The translations under genes were made by a program, and so were the position numbers. From Elgaria multicarinata webbii (taxonomy: Eukaryota; Chordata; Lepidosauria; Squamata; Anguidae), in the NCBI RefSeq assembly GCF_023053635.1, contig NC_086188.1, positions 5,542,454 through 5,606,453 of the forward strand: DNA of 64,000 nucleotides. Direction: 5' to 3'. The notes under the pieces are model-generated. The model saw nothing but the letters and a program-made list of their open reading frames with translations. It was not told where the DNA came from and made no database searches. Shown here in pieces: positions 42,694 to 55,300 of this stretch (position 1 is its first letter; the number at the start of each line of letters is the position of its first letter).

Positions 42694-42944
42694 TAGGGTG
42701 ACCCTATGGAAAGGAGGACAGGGCTCCTGTATCTTGAACAGTGGTATTGAGAAGGGAATTTCAGCAGGCGTCATTGGTATATATGGGGAACCTGGTGAAA
42801 TTCCCTCTTCAACACAGCAGTTAAAGCTGCCGTCTTTTAAATCTGGTCACTCTAGTATAGCTCCTGCAGCTTTAACTGTTGTGATGAAGAGGGAATTTCA
42901 TCAAGTGCTGCATGCATACAAATGACACCTGCTGAAATTCCCTT

Positions 42945-42983
<39 letters not shown>

Positions 42984-43086
42984 TTACATTTCTATACCAC
43001 CCAATAGTCTGAGCTCTCTGGGTGGTTCACAAATGCAAGTGTTAAAGATAGAGGAGCCCTGTCCTCCTTTTCATATGGTCAGCCTA
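42694..43086. mobile_element. palindromic hAT-type MITE, copy 1 (with L2 tail inserted)
   Basis: The ends are TAGGGTGACCC and GGTCAGCCTA, followed inward by AAAGGAGGACAGGGCTCCTG and its inverted partner. The flanks tcgttgat (42686-42693) and tcattgat (43087-43094) form an 8-bp duplication with one change, as in hAT. An L2-like tail with a (TTTA)n run interrupts it at about 42944-43040. Confidence 0.78.
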
Positions 43087-43101
43087 TCATTGATACGAAG
43101 T

Positions 43102-43423
43102 TAGGGTGATCATATGGAAAGGAGGACAGGGCTCCTGTATCTTTAACAGTTGTATTGAAGGGGGAATCTCAGCAGATGTCATTTTTATATATAGAGAACC
43201 TGTTGAGATTTCCTCTTCATCACAGCAGTTCAAGTGGCAGGAGCCCTGCCTTCTTTTGTATATGGTCACTCTAGTATAGCTCCTGCAGCTTTCAACTGTT
43301 GTGGTGAAGAGGGAATTTCACCAGGGGCTGCATGCATACCAATGACGCCTGCTGAAATTCCCTTTTCTATACAATTGTTAAAAGATACAGGAGCCCGGTC
43401 CTCCTTTCCATATGGCCACCCTA
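43102..43423. mobile_element. palindromic hAT-type MITE, copy 2
   Basis: This copy has the same ends and arms as the one at 42694, in head-to-tail order, separated by only 15 bp. It is uninterrupted, 322 bp. Its flanking duplication is not clear. Confidence 0.75.
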
Positions 43424-44191
43424 CGCAAAGTGCTCTTAATAAAGATGTAAAAGTGTACAATAAGTGTCCATGGCTGGCAAAATTCTAGTTTGAGAATCAA
43501 GAACACATGTAATTTTATGACCTGGATGATTGCTTAATGCAAATTAAGCACGCTTTACTATTCCTTGGGGATTTTTTTTAAAACCCACACAATGAGAATA
43601 GTTACAAGCTAGTAACAGATGGAGCCACTTCCCTTAAATGTCAAGGCACACTTTTTTTGCATGGGGTAGTGTTAAGAGTGTTGATTTGAAGTAACTGGGT
43701 CCCCTGTGTGCATAGCTGTGTGCAGGGTATGTGCTGGGTGTGCCCAGGCACACCCTAATGTCTCAAGCAATAAGCACAGAATTGAGGGGGCCATTGAGTA
43801 GGGATCCAGACAGTGAGAACAGCCCTCCAGCTGCTCTGCCACCACGCCGATGAACTGCTGCCTCAAGAGACCACAATTGCTCCTGCCAGCAGGAATGAAA
43901 AGGAATTGCTCTGCTGGGAGCCTCTGCCAGGAGTAGGGTCCTTTATGATTTGAGTATTCAATAAATGTTTGCCTTTTAAAAAACATTCCCTGTGTGCACA
44001 CCCTAATGGAATGTGCTGCACACACCTATGCCTGTGTGGCTCACCCTTGAAATTCCAAGGAATCCATGTGTCGCAAATAGTTCTGTGCCATGTTCTATGT
44101 TGCACATCCATGTGGAGCAGAGGTTAGGTTTACGGGATGCCCTGGTGCCTCATGCTAGAATGCACCTGGCATTTGTCTGCAACTGTGCAGA

Positions 44192-44478
44192 ACATCAGAA
44201 GAGCCCTGCTGGATCAGACCAAGGGTCCACCTAGTCCAGCACTCTCTTCACCCAGTGGCCGACCAGCCATCGGCCAGGGATGAACAAGCAGGACATGGTG
44301 TAACAGCACCCTCCCGCCCATGTTCCCCGGCAACTGGCGCACACAGGCTTATTGCCTCGAACACTGGAGATAGCACACAACCATCAGGGCCAGTAGCCAT
44401 GGATAGCCTTTGCCTCCAGGAATTTATCCAACCCCCTTAAAAGCCATCCAGATTGGTGGCCATCACTACATCTTGGAC
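44192..44478 (-). mobile_element. CR1 LINE 3' fragment
   Basis: The plus text AGAAGAGCCCTGCTGGATCA through AACCATCAGGGCCAGTAGCC is the complement of the CR1 end. It is uninterrupted, so it serves as reference for the split copy at 3468. Confidence 0.78.
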
Positions 44479-44609
44479 AGGCTGTCTTTCAGGGAAACTT
44501 ATTCGCTGTTACTGATATTTTGATCACTGAACCTGTTTCTAAAGTGTCCCAGGATTCCCTGGAACGCAGCCCCAAAACCAGTGGAATAAAACCTTAAACC
44601 ACTCTAAAG

Positions 44610-47600
44610 TTACAGTAAACATTTAAGCTTTAATTGGTCACAACACCATAATTCAGTTGTGAAATCAGTCTACAAACAATCCACTGAATAGTAGTACATC
44701 GATCTGGCGGTCAGATAATAAATAAAGACACGAATAGCTGAGTTTAAAAAATAGCTTTTGAGATCTTCATGGCTACTCAACATCATCATCAGTAGAACAT
44801 AATATTTCTCTAAAGATCATAGATTAAAATGATACATTTTCTTCTGACCAAAATCATTTTTTTAAACAGAACACATAATTTTGGTTTATATATATATATT
44901 TTTTAAAAACTACCTAATACTTGAGTTCAGATGTCCAAATAGGATACGAAGTCACTATATTCAGTGCAGATAAACAGTGTTACGCTCAATACATTTCTTC
45001 TGCTTTACAACAGAAAAAAGGACAGATTTCTAAACATGGCACTTGGCATCACAGTTCAATGGAATCACCCAAGAAGTTTAAATTCACATGCAGAACACAG
45101 AAGAACTTCAGGATTTCTCAAAAAAATAATAAAAAAAGTCGAATGATCGAGATAGATCATTAGCTGCCAAATACAGATTATTGGGATGGCTCTTGAGTGA
45201 CAGGAAACAGAATTTACCTTCATCATAAAAAGCTACAGCAGAAACAAAGGAACCATCCACATTAACTCCGCAAACAAGCTTTTAAAAAGCTGATTTACAC
45301 CGAAGAGGACAAAATATGGCATTAAGCTACAGCAGGCTTGGTACACAGTACTTCAACATCCAGTATCATCACTCCTTTAAAAGCATTACATTCAGAATAT
45401 AGCAACTCTGTTCTGTTTGTCAACAAAATTGAGACATGGGTTGATGCTTCTACGACGTTTGTACTGATGGGAGATACTGAAGGGCAGTCTGATCTTAGGT
45501 AAAGGCAAGAGGAGGTGCTCTTTCAAGGAATTACTTTAAAAAAAAACAAAAAAAACTTAAGCTGCCACATTGTGATTGCCTCTGAATCACTGGCAAGATG
45601 AAGCATCTGGTTCCGTCAAGAAGCAGTTTTCAGTTGGTGAGAAATTGAAGATGGCTTATTCATCAAAAAGATAATCGAAGGGTAGACATGCACAATGTTT
45701 TTTTGCACAAAACTCAACATACACCAACCCTGGGCCAATCTAACCATGGAAAGAAGATACAGAGGGTGGGGCCTGCACACATCCTCCTCTCTGGGGCATG
45801 TGTTCTTCACTCCCTTCCATGGTTTTCTTTAACCATCATGTAGCATAGTCTCTCAATTGGTGCTAACCATAATGCAAACCAGGCTGCCTTGGAAACATGG
45901 TTACGAGGACAAAGCTAGTTAGCAGGAACCAACATTGGCGCCAATGGAGATGAAGAACACTGCAGCCACGAAGGCAGAACATTCAAGAATGTGAGCTTCC
46001 TAACTATAGTTAAGAGATCAGGAATTGTACACCTAACACTTGCCCACTGTGAACTAATATGGCCTTGGCTGTCTGGAATTTTGACCAAAATGGGTTCAGT
46101 TGTGACAAACTCCATTGAGAAGAATGCAAATAGCCATCTTGAAGAGGGGGAAAACCCCTGTGCAATTCCAACCACAGTCTGTGAAGAGAAATCACAGCAG
46201 GCAGCAATACCAAAGCATTCCTAAAGATCACTACCTCTGTAATTGTGTCACTTAAGTTCTCGTCTCTCAGTTAAAACAGGGATAAAGGTGTCCTCTTCTC
46301 TGTAAAGTGGCTCGACACTCAAAATATAGCAGCAGTACAAAAACAGAGAAGTCTGACTGGTCCCCTTAGGATGAGGCTATGAAAAACAGAACAGAGGAGC
46401 CAACTATAGGAAACACAGTGCTAGCATTTTATAGAACTTCAGAAAATAATAATAATTCAACATCACGTTTACCTTCAAAAGCATAATAGCTGCATTACTG
46501 TATGTGGCAATGATCAGAACGTTTTTCAAGTACATTGGACAATAGTTTGTGCTCCTGTCTAATCTTAAAAACAGACCATACATAAACGAAGAAGGGGGAA
46601 GAGAACTGGGAAACACACGCCAGGTTAGCCGATTTTACATATACTGTCCAAGCGTAGTGTGCGAAATTTACATCAATATTTCTCTCAACAATAACCTTAT
46701 ACAGTGAAATGTTTGTGTATAAAAATATATACATTCTTCCTCCGTAACCCACCATGATGAGCTGATTTTGAGCAATAGGGGTAGGTTTTACATTTGTCTT
46801 CTCAACTAAAAAGGAATCCAGTGGTTCACTTGTCCCCCCGCCCCAACAGTGATTGGAGGATTTGTTTGCAGAGGATAGTTGGAGACCTCTGTACAGCTAT
46901 TCAGGAAGTAGTTCCATTTTAGATCAATGATACTAAATCCAGAGCCAAGCTGGCAGCAGAAGGCGGGAAGAGAAAGACACACATTGCCTATAAGCCAACT
47001 TGCAATGAATGCTGAAACACACTTTTTAAATAAGGATACCTACTGCCTGGCGGTTTTGGTTTCTTAAAATCTGAAAAGTCATTGTTAACATAATGAGCAA
47101 GTTTCTTTTTAAAAATTAAAAATTACAGCTCATTAAAAATAGCTATGGTTTCATCCTGCCCAGTCCCACGGCTACTAGCAGACAGGACTCAACTGAGCAT
47201 TTCTAGGTTCCGTTGATTTTTTTCCAGTCTTCGCAAGGAAGAGCATGCTCTTGAACATGATTTTAAAAACAATTAAGTGCAACAAGAGCTTAGGAGGGAC
47301 TTGGTTCCGAGGCAACAGAAGATTAATACTAGGTAGAAAACTTCGCCTTGCCTCATCACTGTTTAACGGGCACCTTTCACAGCATGAAACTCAAATCACT
47401 ATTCTGGCAAAGCATTACTGCTGATCCCTCAAGGTGGGTTTTCTGCCTACCTTGGCAGATTCAACACGATTGTCCTCCCTGGACACCCACTGTGGAGATG
47501 ACACCGACGTTAAGTGGGAGGAAAAGCATCGGATCTTCCTGAAGGTACGCTTCATAATTTTACTTAATTTATTGCCGCTTATTGGTCCTGAGAAAGATTT

Positions 47601-48831
47601 CAGCAGCCAACATTTTAGCAATGTTATTTGATCTCCTGCCTTTTTTAAAACGAAGCTGCTAGGGTTCTGAGGTGGGGGGGGGGGGCGGGGTTTTCCCCTC
47701 TCTCCTTTTCTTTAAAAACAATGCACAATGTGTATTTAAAATTAATTCTGCTCGGAAAATATTTTATTGCAAAGACCAACTCTGCATTGCCTTGCCCTGC
47801 CTGTCCCATCCTTTCCAGCAATTTTTTTTTTTAAAACAACAACCCTGGATCTAATTTTGTTGCTCAAAGCCTCCTGTTTAAGTGCTGTTAAAATGGGTGG
47901 GATTTAATAGAACACAGCAATGCTTTTGTGGTGAGAGGGCTTTTGCAGGACCTATTCTAGTGATCTGCACTTGACTTATTGGTAACAGCGCTCCTGAGTG
48001 AGTGGATTCCCTAATTCATTACCGTGAAGCAAGAATGCATCCTTTTTTGTGTGCGTATGCACGTAGGGCTACTCTCTCCACAGGAGTGAATGGGGGAAAC
48101 TCTTATAGAAAGGGCAAGTTCATGGAACCCCCTCACCAAAACTCCATCAGGGCTGCCGATCTCCAATATGACTAGCTAAGGAAAGACAAGCAAGAAATAC
48201 TTCTTAGGGGCTTAAATTGGCACTTGTTCTGCCTTGCCATTAAAAGCCAGTCTGTGATCTTCTGATCCAGTTAGAACAAATACCTTCCTTTGCAATTATG
48301 CGAAAAGGCAACTTGAGGCAATGAAAGTAAGTCATCCAGTGAAAGCAAAATAAAATAAAAATAAGATGAGAAGCTGACCACACACACACACCCCGTCCCC
48401 ACAACCAACATTTCTCAGCAGAAGCATTTGGTAGAATTATTTGACGCTTTCTTCCTTCTTTTAAAATGTCAAATCCGCATAAAGCTTAAGTTGTATTGTT
48501 AGTAATTTTAAATAGACTACTCAATATGCCTTTATAAAAACGTTTTACAAAAGATGTTTTAAATGCTTGGAAAAAAGTAAGCGGATAAAATTCTACTCAT
48601 GGAGGAAAACCTCTGAATATACAGCTAAAGATTATCTTACAAGTGTAATTTTTTCTTTCTTTCTTTCAGTATATTGTCTAGATAAACTACTCTTAACATT
48701 GAACGGCTTATAACGTTACACATTGTTTTACCCCAGTGTTGGTTTGTTGCTTGGCTAACTTTTCATGAACTAGAGACAGTGCTTAGCGATTTCCTAAGTG
48801 AGCTGGTGTCAAAGGTGAACTAAATCGTATT
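44610..48831 (-). other. BRI3BP: probable BRI3BP 3'UTR (repeat-poor)
   Basis: For 4.2 kb downstream of the BRI3BP stop I recognise no LINE, SINE or MITE, in contrast to the surrounding repeat density. Candidate poly(A) signals on the minus strand are AATAAA at 47763-47768 and ATTAAA at 44629-44634. A long 3'UTR under constraint is the simplest reading. It is not proven, and the open frames here have no support. Confidence 0.5.
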
Positions 48832-49250
48832 TCATTGGTCACTGCCTCTGTCCATGTTTTCGATCACCCTAGAAAGCCGTATATTCAGGAGTCTGATCTG
48901 GCTGTCAAGGTGGTCGATCTTCTCTTCAAGGGTGCTGTGGCTATTCCTCCTCCAGTAGAAGCCAACCGGCCCAGTCATGAAATAGACAGCCACGACAAAG
49001 CACAGGGGAAGGACGGCATGTTCGGGCTCCCCTTCGTACTTCTGGAGGATGTACACGCAGGAAAGCGCAAAGAGGGCAACCCTCACGATCCAGAAGAACC
49101 GGCCACAAAGCACATGCAAGACATAGAAGAAGAACCCGAGGAGGAGAGACACAAACCAATAAGCGAGCAAGACGGCGCCGATCAGCAACAGCGCGCGAGC
49201 CGGGCTGTTGGCAAGGGCTCCGGGGCTGAAATAGTGGGTCAAGTTGGAAC
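48832..49250 (-). CDS. BRI3BP: BRI3BP exon 3 (terminal coding)
   Basis: This exon covers residues 96-234 and the TGA stop (48834-48832). It holds the membrane spans and the C-terminal coiled coil (LLNIRLSRVIENMDR). Confidence 0.95.
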
Positions 49251-49336
49251 CTGGAAATTGGACAGAAGGAAGGTTCATCAGAAGCAACAAATGAACAGGC
49301 ACATGAAAAGCAGCAAACGATTTCGGGAGGAATTAC

Positions 49337-49373
<37 letters not shown>

Positions 49374-52300
49374 CAATGGTTTCCTCATGACAAGTTTTCA
49401 TGCAGGAGCGCTTTTGATCAGTGTCAACTGGTTCGCCAGCTGCAGCCGTTCTTGGTATGCTCAGACCTATATCAGAAGTGGGCAATTTATAGGCCAAAAC
49501 ATCTGGAGGGCCACTTCCTGACTGTTAGAGCAGTACGACAATGGAATCAGTTACCTAGGGAGGTTGTGGGCTCTCCCACACTAGAGGCATTCAAGAGGCA
49601 GCTGGACAACCATCTGTCAGGGATGCTTTAAGGTGGATTCCTGCATTGAGCAGGGGGTTGGACTTGATGGCCTTGTAGGCCCCTTCCAACTCTGCTATTC
49701 TATGATTCTATGAACTCCCATCACCCCTAGACGAGGACTGATGGGAATTGTCGTCCCCCACCCCACCCCTGATGTCTTGGCCTGCATGTTGTCCATTCTA
49801 CCCTACATTATCCTTTATTTATTTCTTACCCTCCTCTCCCTCTGGGTTGAGGCGGGAACAACATTAGATACAAATACCATAAAATACATAAAACTAATTA
49901 AAACATATAAAACTAATACAATATTAAAAGTAATGCATGTATTATATCTTGATTGGACTACTGTTATATGCTCTATGTGGGGCTGCCACTGAAAATCACT
50001 TGAAAACTTCAGCTAGTACACAATGGAAAAGTAGGGTATACAGTTTTTAAAATAAACAAACTAACATAAATGCTTTTACTTCAACTAGGAAAACAAAACA
50101 TTTTTAAGATGCTTCTTCCTCTTTTCCCTTGGGCAGCTATAAACAGAGCAGAAGAAACTGCAAGGTATTTGTCCCCTGCCCCACCTCTTTGAAGAAAAAA
50201 AAGTCTGCCTAATGTAAATTGGGTTTCCAGGCAGATCTTTTAATTTCTGGGCAAATGTATTCAACATTGTGCCTTATGCATGAACCCACTGCAGGAATAG
50301 TGCAATTAAGTAATAAACCCCACCCATTCACACTAAGAACTACCTCATGTCATCAAGAGCTATTATTGATCATGTGTTTACAGGGGGAAGAAATTAGTTA
50401 TCTTAAAAATGCCCTTGGTTTTTGCTTGTCCTTTTGCAATGGACAGGATCCACCCACAGCTAACCATGTGGTTTCTTAAAGCGCAATCCTATGCATGCTT
50501 AGACAGAAAAAAAAGTCCTACAGCTCCCAGCATTCTCCAGCCGCCCACACTGACTGGAGAATGCTGGGAGTTGTAGTACTTTTTTCTGTCTATACATGCA
50601 TAGGATTACATCTTTAATTCTGCCCCCCCCCCAAAAAAACACCTGGCTAATAAAAGAGCCAGCAGCAGTCTAGCCTTATGGATGGAGACAGTTATGAATG
50701 CCTCTCTGAGCAAAGACACAGTATCACCTGCCTAGAAGGAAGCTATGATTCAATTGCTGTTGAGTAGTTATTGCTCAACGCTGGTGGTTCTGCAACTATT
50801 AGCCTCTGTCAGTTACCACTCTGTGAACCAAAATGTACTACCACTACCACCTCACTGTTTACAGTTCTGTCCCTGCCACCGTATATACTCTTTATATAAT
50901 CCCATGCAGCTGATTAGTGGGAGATTCAGGACAAATAAAAGGAAGTACTTCTTCACACAGCACATAGTTAAACTGTGGAATTCTCAACCACAAGATGTAG
51001 TGATGGCCACCAATTTGGATGGCTTTAAAACGGAGTTAGATAGATTCCTGGAGGAGGCCTAATAGCTATGTGCTACCTCCAGTAGCAGAGGTGGTAAGCC
51101 TATGTAGACCCATTGGTGGGGAATGTGGGTGGGAGGGTGTTGTTGCGCCTGTGTCCTGCTTGTGGGTTCCTGGCTGGCCACTGTGTGAACAGAATGCTGG
51201 ACTAGATGGACCCTTGGCCTGATCAAGCATAGCTTTTCCTGTTTTTATATTGAAATTCTTGATAACACTCCATGCATTTGAAGTGTACTATAGTCCATGA
51301 AAACTTATGCTAGGATTAATTGTGCCACTACATTTTTTCTTGTTTTTGCTGCAATAGACTAAAACAGCTATGCCTCTAGGGATTGTGACCAGGTTCACAT
51401 AGCAAGCTAATTCACCATGGGTTAGCGTGTTGTCTGAACGCAGCACGTTTTTCGCAGGATGGCTTGTTAACCATGCAGTGTGGTTTATTTTCCTCAAACA
51501 AGCCACCTGGAGAACCCGTGGCTTATTGTTGGATTGTTCAGAATGGTTAACAAGAACCCCACAGAAAACACACTGCATTCAGACAACACGATAACCCACC
51601 CTGCAGAAAAAGCACTGCGTTCAGACATGATAACCCATAGTTCAACAACAATGCACAATGGGTGGGTTAGCGTGTTGTGTGAACTCAGCCATTAAATACT
51701 AATTCTTTTCAAATCCCCATCAGATTCAGCAGACTTCTGCCCATTTTTCCACACCTACCATCAATCCCAAGGACATCCAGAAGATCCGTCCATATTCTCC
51801 AGAACGTATCCACTAGAACATCCACACCATATACGAATCGCTCGGTCAGCCTGGAGAAAAACTGGGAAAGCAGAACCGAGAAACAGAGTTGAAAGATTTC
51901 ACTCAATTGACAACAACTTGCAAGTGAAGCTCTTACGCTGTTATTCTTAACTTCCAATCAAAGCAACAGTGGTGCGTGGAAGGCACAATATTTGATCTGG
52001 AAGACTCCAGAATTTGTGGATGTGCTCTCTGCACATGATCAGAAGCACACATTGTACATCTGGACCCTGGTTCTGAAAGCAATTTCCAGTGCTGAACCCT
52101 CAAGCAGCAGATCCCTGAGCTGCAAAGTGTAAGCAAACAATGACTTGAGAAGCTGCCCTACACAGAGTCACACCATTAATTTGTCTAGCCCCAAAATGTC
52201 TATCCTTACTGACAGCAGTTCTCCAAAGCCTCAGCCTAAGGAAACTTTCCAAACTCTGTTACCTGAGACCGTCTTTAACTGGAGATGCTGAGAAGGGAAT

Positions 52301-55300
52301 CAAAGAGACCCCACAGAATTCATAAATTCATGCTTTTATTGCCATTCAGGTTACTGATTTGCCTTCTAAATTCACCGCATGCTTTGAAGCGCCCACTCTC
52401 AATCAGAACTAAGCGCATGCAAAGCAAAACACAATGTCAAGCTCAACACAGGCCCTCAAATGTCAAGGAATTGCATTTTAGGACACAGATCTGCCAGAAA
52501 GAGACCCAGAGGCTCTTGCCATCCTCTCCTTCAAAGCCCTGGCACAGCGCCCGAAGGCTCTCGCTGTTCAAAACACTGTGATTGAGATGTCAGTTTGAGC
52601 CATTTCTTCCAGAGTTGCTTTTTAAGACCTGAGCTTTGAAGAAATGCCCAGAAATTAGCTTGCGATTAATGGAGAAGGGAGGAGGCATGGAGAAAAACAA
52701 CAACCAGCACGTTTCCTCCCTGGTTCCACCATTAATAAGCATTATTTTATTTAGGGTTACTAAATAATTCTTATTTTGTATAATCAATCTCTCTCTCTTT
52801 CTCTCTCACACACAGCCCTTTCCTTTTCACTTCCCATGCCAATCTATAGCAAGTGGCTTTATTTTTAGAAATATGACCTTTCTGTTGAGGTTTCAGGGGA
52901 CAAGTGAAGATGTGAGAGTGGATGGGAGCATCTCTAGAAAAAAATCTAGCAAAGAGCTTTGCAGTCAAACAGCACCATCATGCAGGGAGGAGGTCATTGA
53001 GGGGAAAGCATCAATTTCAGTGCTTCCGTGGCATCAGGTCAGGCGAGCACTACCAAACAGCAAAAGGACAGGCAGCATAGGGATCTACCAAAGACAGAAA
53101 CAAGCCATCTAGGTTGCAGTAAGGTCATTAATTCAGGCTTCTCTATCCATTCCTCCACATTTCAAAACGTTTTAAGTTCTGTCCCCCAGATTCAAGCTCA
53201 ATCAAAATCTTCATTCTCCAGCCACCCCCTCAAGCGTCAACATTCAATGCCTTCATCTTCATGTGCCATGCCCACCCCCCAAAAAGCAATACGCTCCAGC
53301 TAGAGAGACTCCTACTACTTCCCTTAAGTAGGAGGCCATTTCAGCAGGTGTTGACTGTGAAGCGTAGCTGAGAAAAGCTGCACTTAGTGAAATTCACCAC
53401 TTCCTCTACAGAACTATCTCAAGGGCCAAGAGCCTTTTTGGGTCCTTTGCTATCTAATCTTTGGGCCCAAGAATAACTTACACATCTGTAATGGTCGCTT
53501 GATGGATCTCTTTTCTGATGGGAAAGGGAATTGGGAGAAGAGAAGTGGTGTAGGAGGGGCACGAAAACCTTTCCCCTCCCTCTCTACTGCCCCCCCCCCC
53601 CCCGTGTGTGTGTGTGTGTGTGTGTGTGTTCAAGGACAGGGTTCCCCACCACTGCTCCGCATTACAGAGGTCTTAAGTACCCCTTTCAACAAGGGAAAGA
53701 AAAAGGCTGTTGGGCTACTGTTCCATGAATATATGAGTCATGTGTACTTTGACTCCCGCTTAGGAAGAAATTGCCCTCATGTGAAGCCATTATTAGTGCC
53801 AAGTTGCAATAAAGGACAGAACTCTTGCATCTTTTAGAGGTGGATGGGAGGAATAATTCCGGAAGAAGGAATTTTGGGCAAGGCAAGGATGAGCTGCACC
53901 TTCCAAAATCCCTTCCTGAAGATAAGCTCCAATCTCCTTTGCATTTAGTCATCTTCTGCCTCTGTCTGTCTCTCTAGGAAAGAAAACGGTGATACTGGAA
54001 CAACCAATCCATTAGAGGACCCAACCACCAGCCCAAGGCTGCTAGGGATGACAGAATTTTTGACAGGCACAGTGTGACATACAGGGGTGAAGAAAGGGCA
54101 GTAGTGGAAATTCTCTCTTCTACATGGACTTTTTCAGGCAGAGAAAGGCGTTTTTGCAGAATTAGAGAAAGATCCACCTAATTCACCACTCACTGCAAAA
54201 CTCTCAACAGATGTTTGAAAGCCAATTAGAAATTAGCTATTACTCTACCAATGGACTACGGTTTGCCTTTTACCCATTCCTAATCTTTTGTCCATTCTGA
54301 CGCCATGCCTCTCCCTCAACTTTTATAAGAGATTAGTTTAGATCACAGTCTTTCGGACAGCACAGTGGGTTTTCAAAATAATTCAGTACAGCACCAAGTT
54401 CTCTTAAGCATTTCAGAGCCAACATTTCAGCTCAATTTATCTCCTGAAGCAATGTGCCATCAAAATTTATTTCAGCTTGATTGGTGTAAAAGCAACAACA
54501 ACACAGATCATGAAGTTATCATTAATATTTGGTTACTCAGATATTCAATTCAATTTGATTCCCCTTTTGCCTCTATTGTTATTATTATTACATTTAAAAG
54601 AACGTGAGATGAGCCATGCTGGTTCAGACCGAGGGTCCATCTAGCCCAGCACTCTGTTCACACAGTGGCCAACGAACCATCGACCAGGGACCAACAAAGC
54701 AGGACATGGTGCAACAGCAGTCTCCCACCCATGTTCCCCAGCAACATGTTCCTTACGCCTTCTTTCCTTTTGGCAAGGAACCCAAGGCAGCTTACATGGA
54801 CCTCCTCCTCTCCGCTTTATCCTCACAACAACCCTGTGAGGTAGGTTAGGCTGAGAGTCAGGGACGGGCCCAAAGTGCTCCGACGAGCTTCATGATGTAT
54901 TGGGGACTAGAACCTTGATCTCCCTTGTCTCAGACCAATACAATGGTTCTCTTGCCAACATACTCACCCTTCTGACCCACAGATCCCAATCACTGTTAGG
55001 ACCACTTATTATTTCGCTTCCAATTGTCAAAACTTTGAAGACCACAGAGCCATCCCTACTGCAACATTGACTACTATTTCAATTTGACCTAGCTGTCAAA
55101 AGCAGAAGTCAAAAAGAAAACGCAAGTCCTCCTTACACAGACAAGTAGTTGCCTTTCCCCAGGACCCCCAGCCAGCGCCCCAACAACTGTTATAAGCACG
55201 TAATTAATCAACACAATCAGTTTAAAGCCATAAAATTAAAGGCCTTCTCATTTATCCCTCTCACCGCCACCATTATCCCATTACTACCATTATCCCCTTT

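Noticed and set aside
48835-49521. 228-codon plus-strand open frame
   Set aside because: It is antisense to BRI3BP exon 3 and runs into a (CA)n microsatellite, giving repeated THTHTH. The minus-strand reading is the conserved protein.
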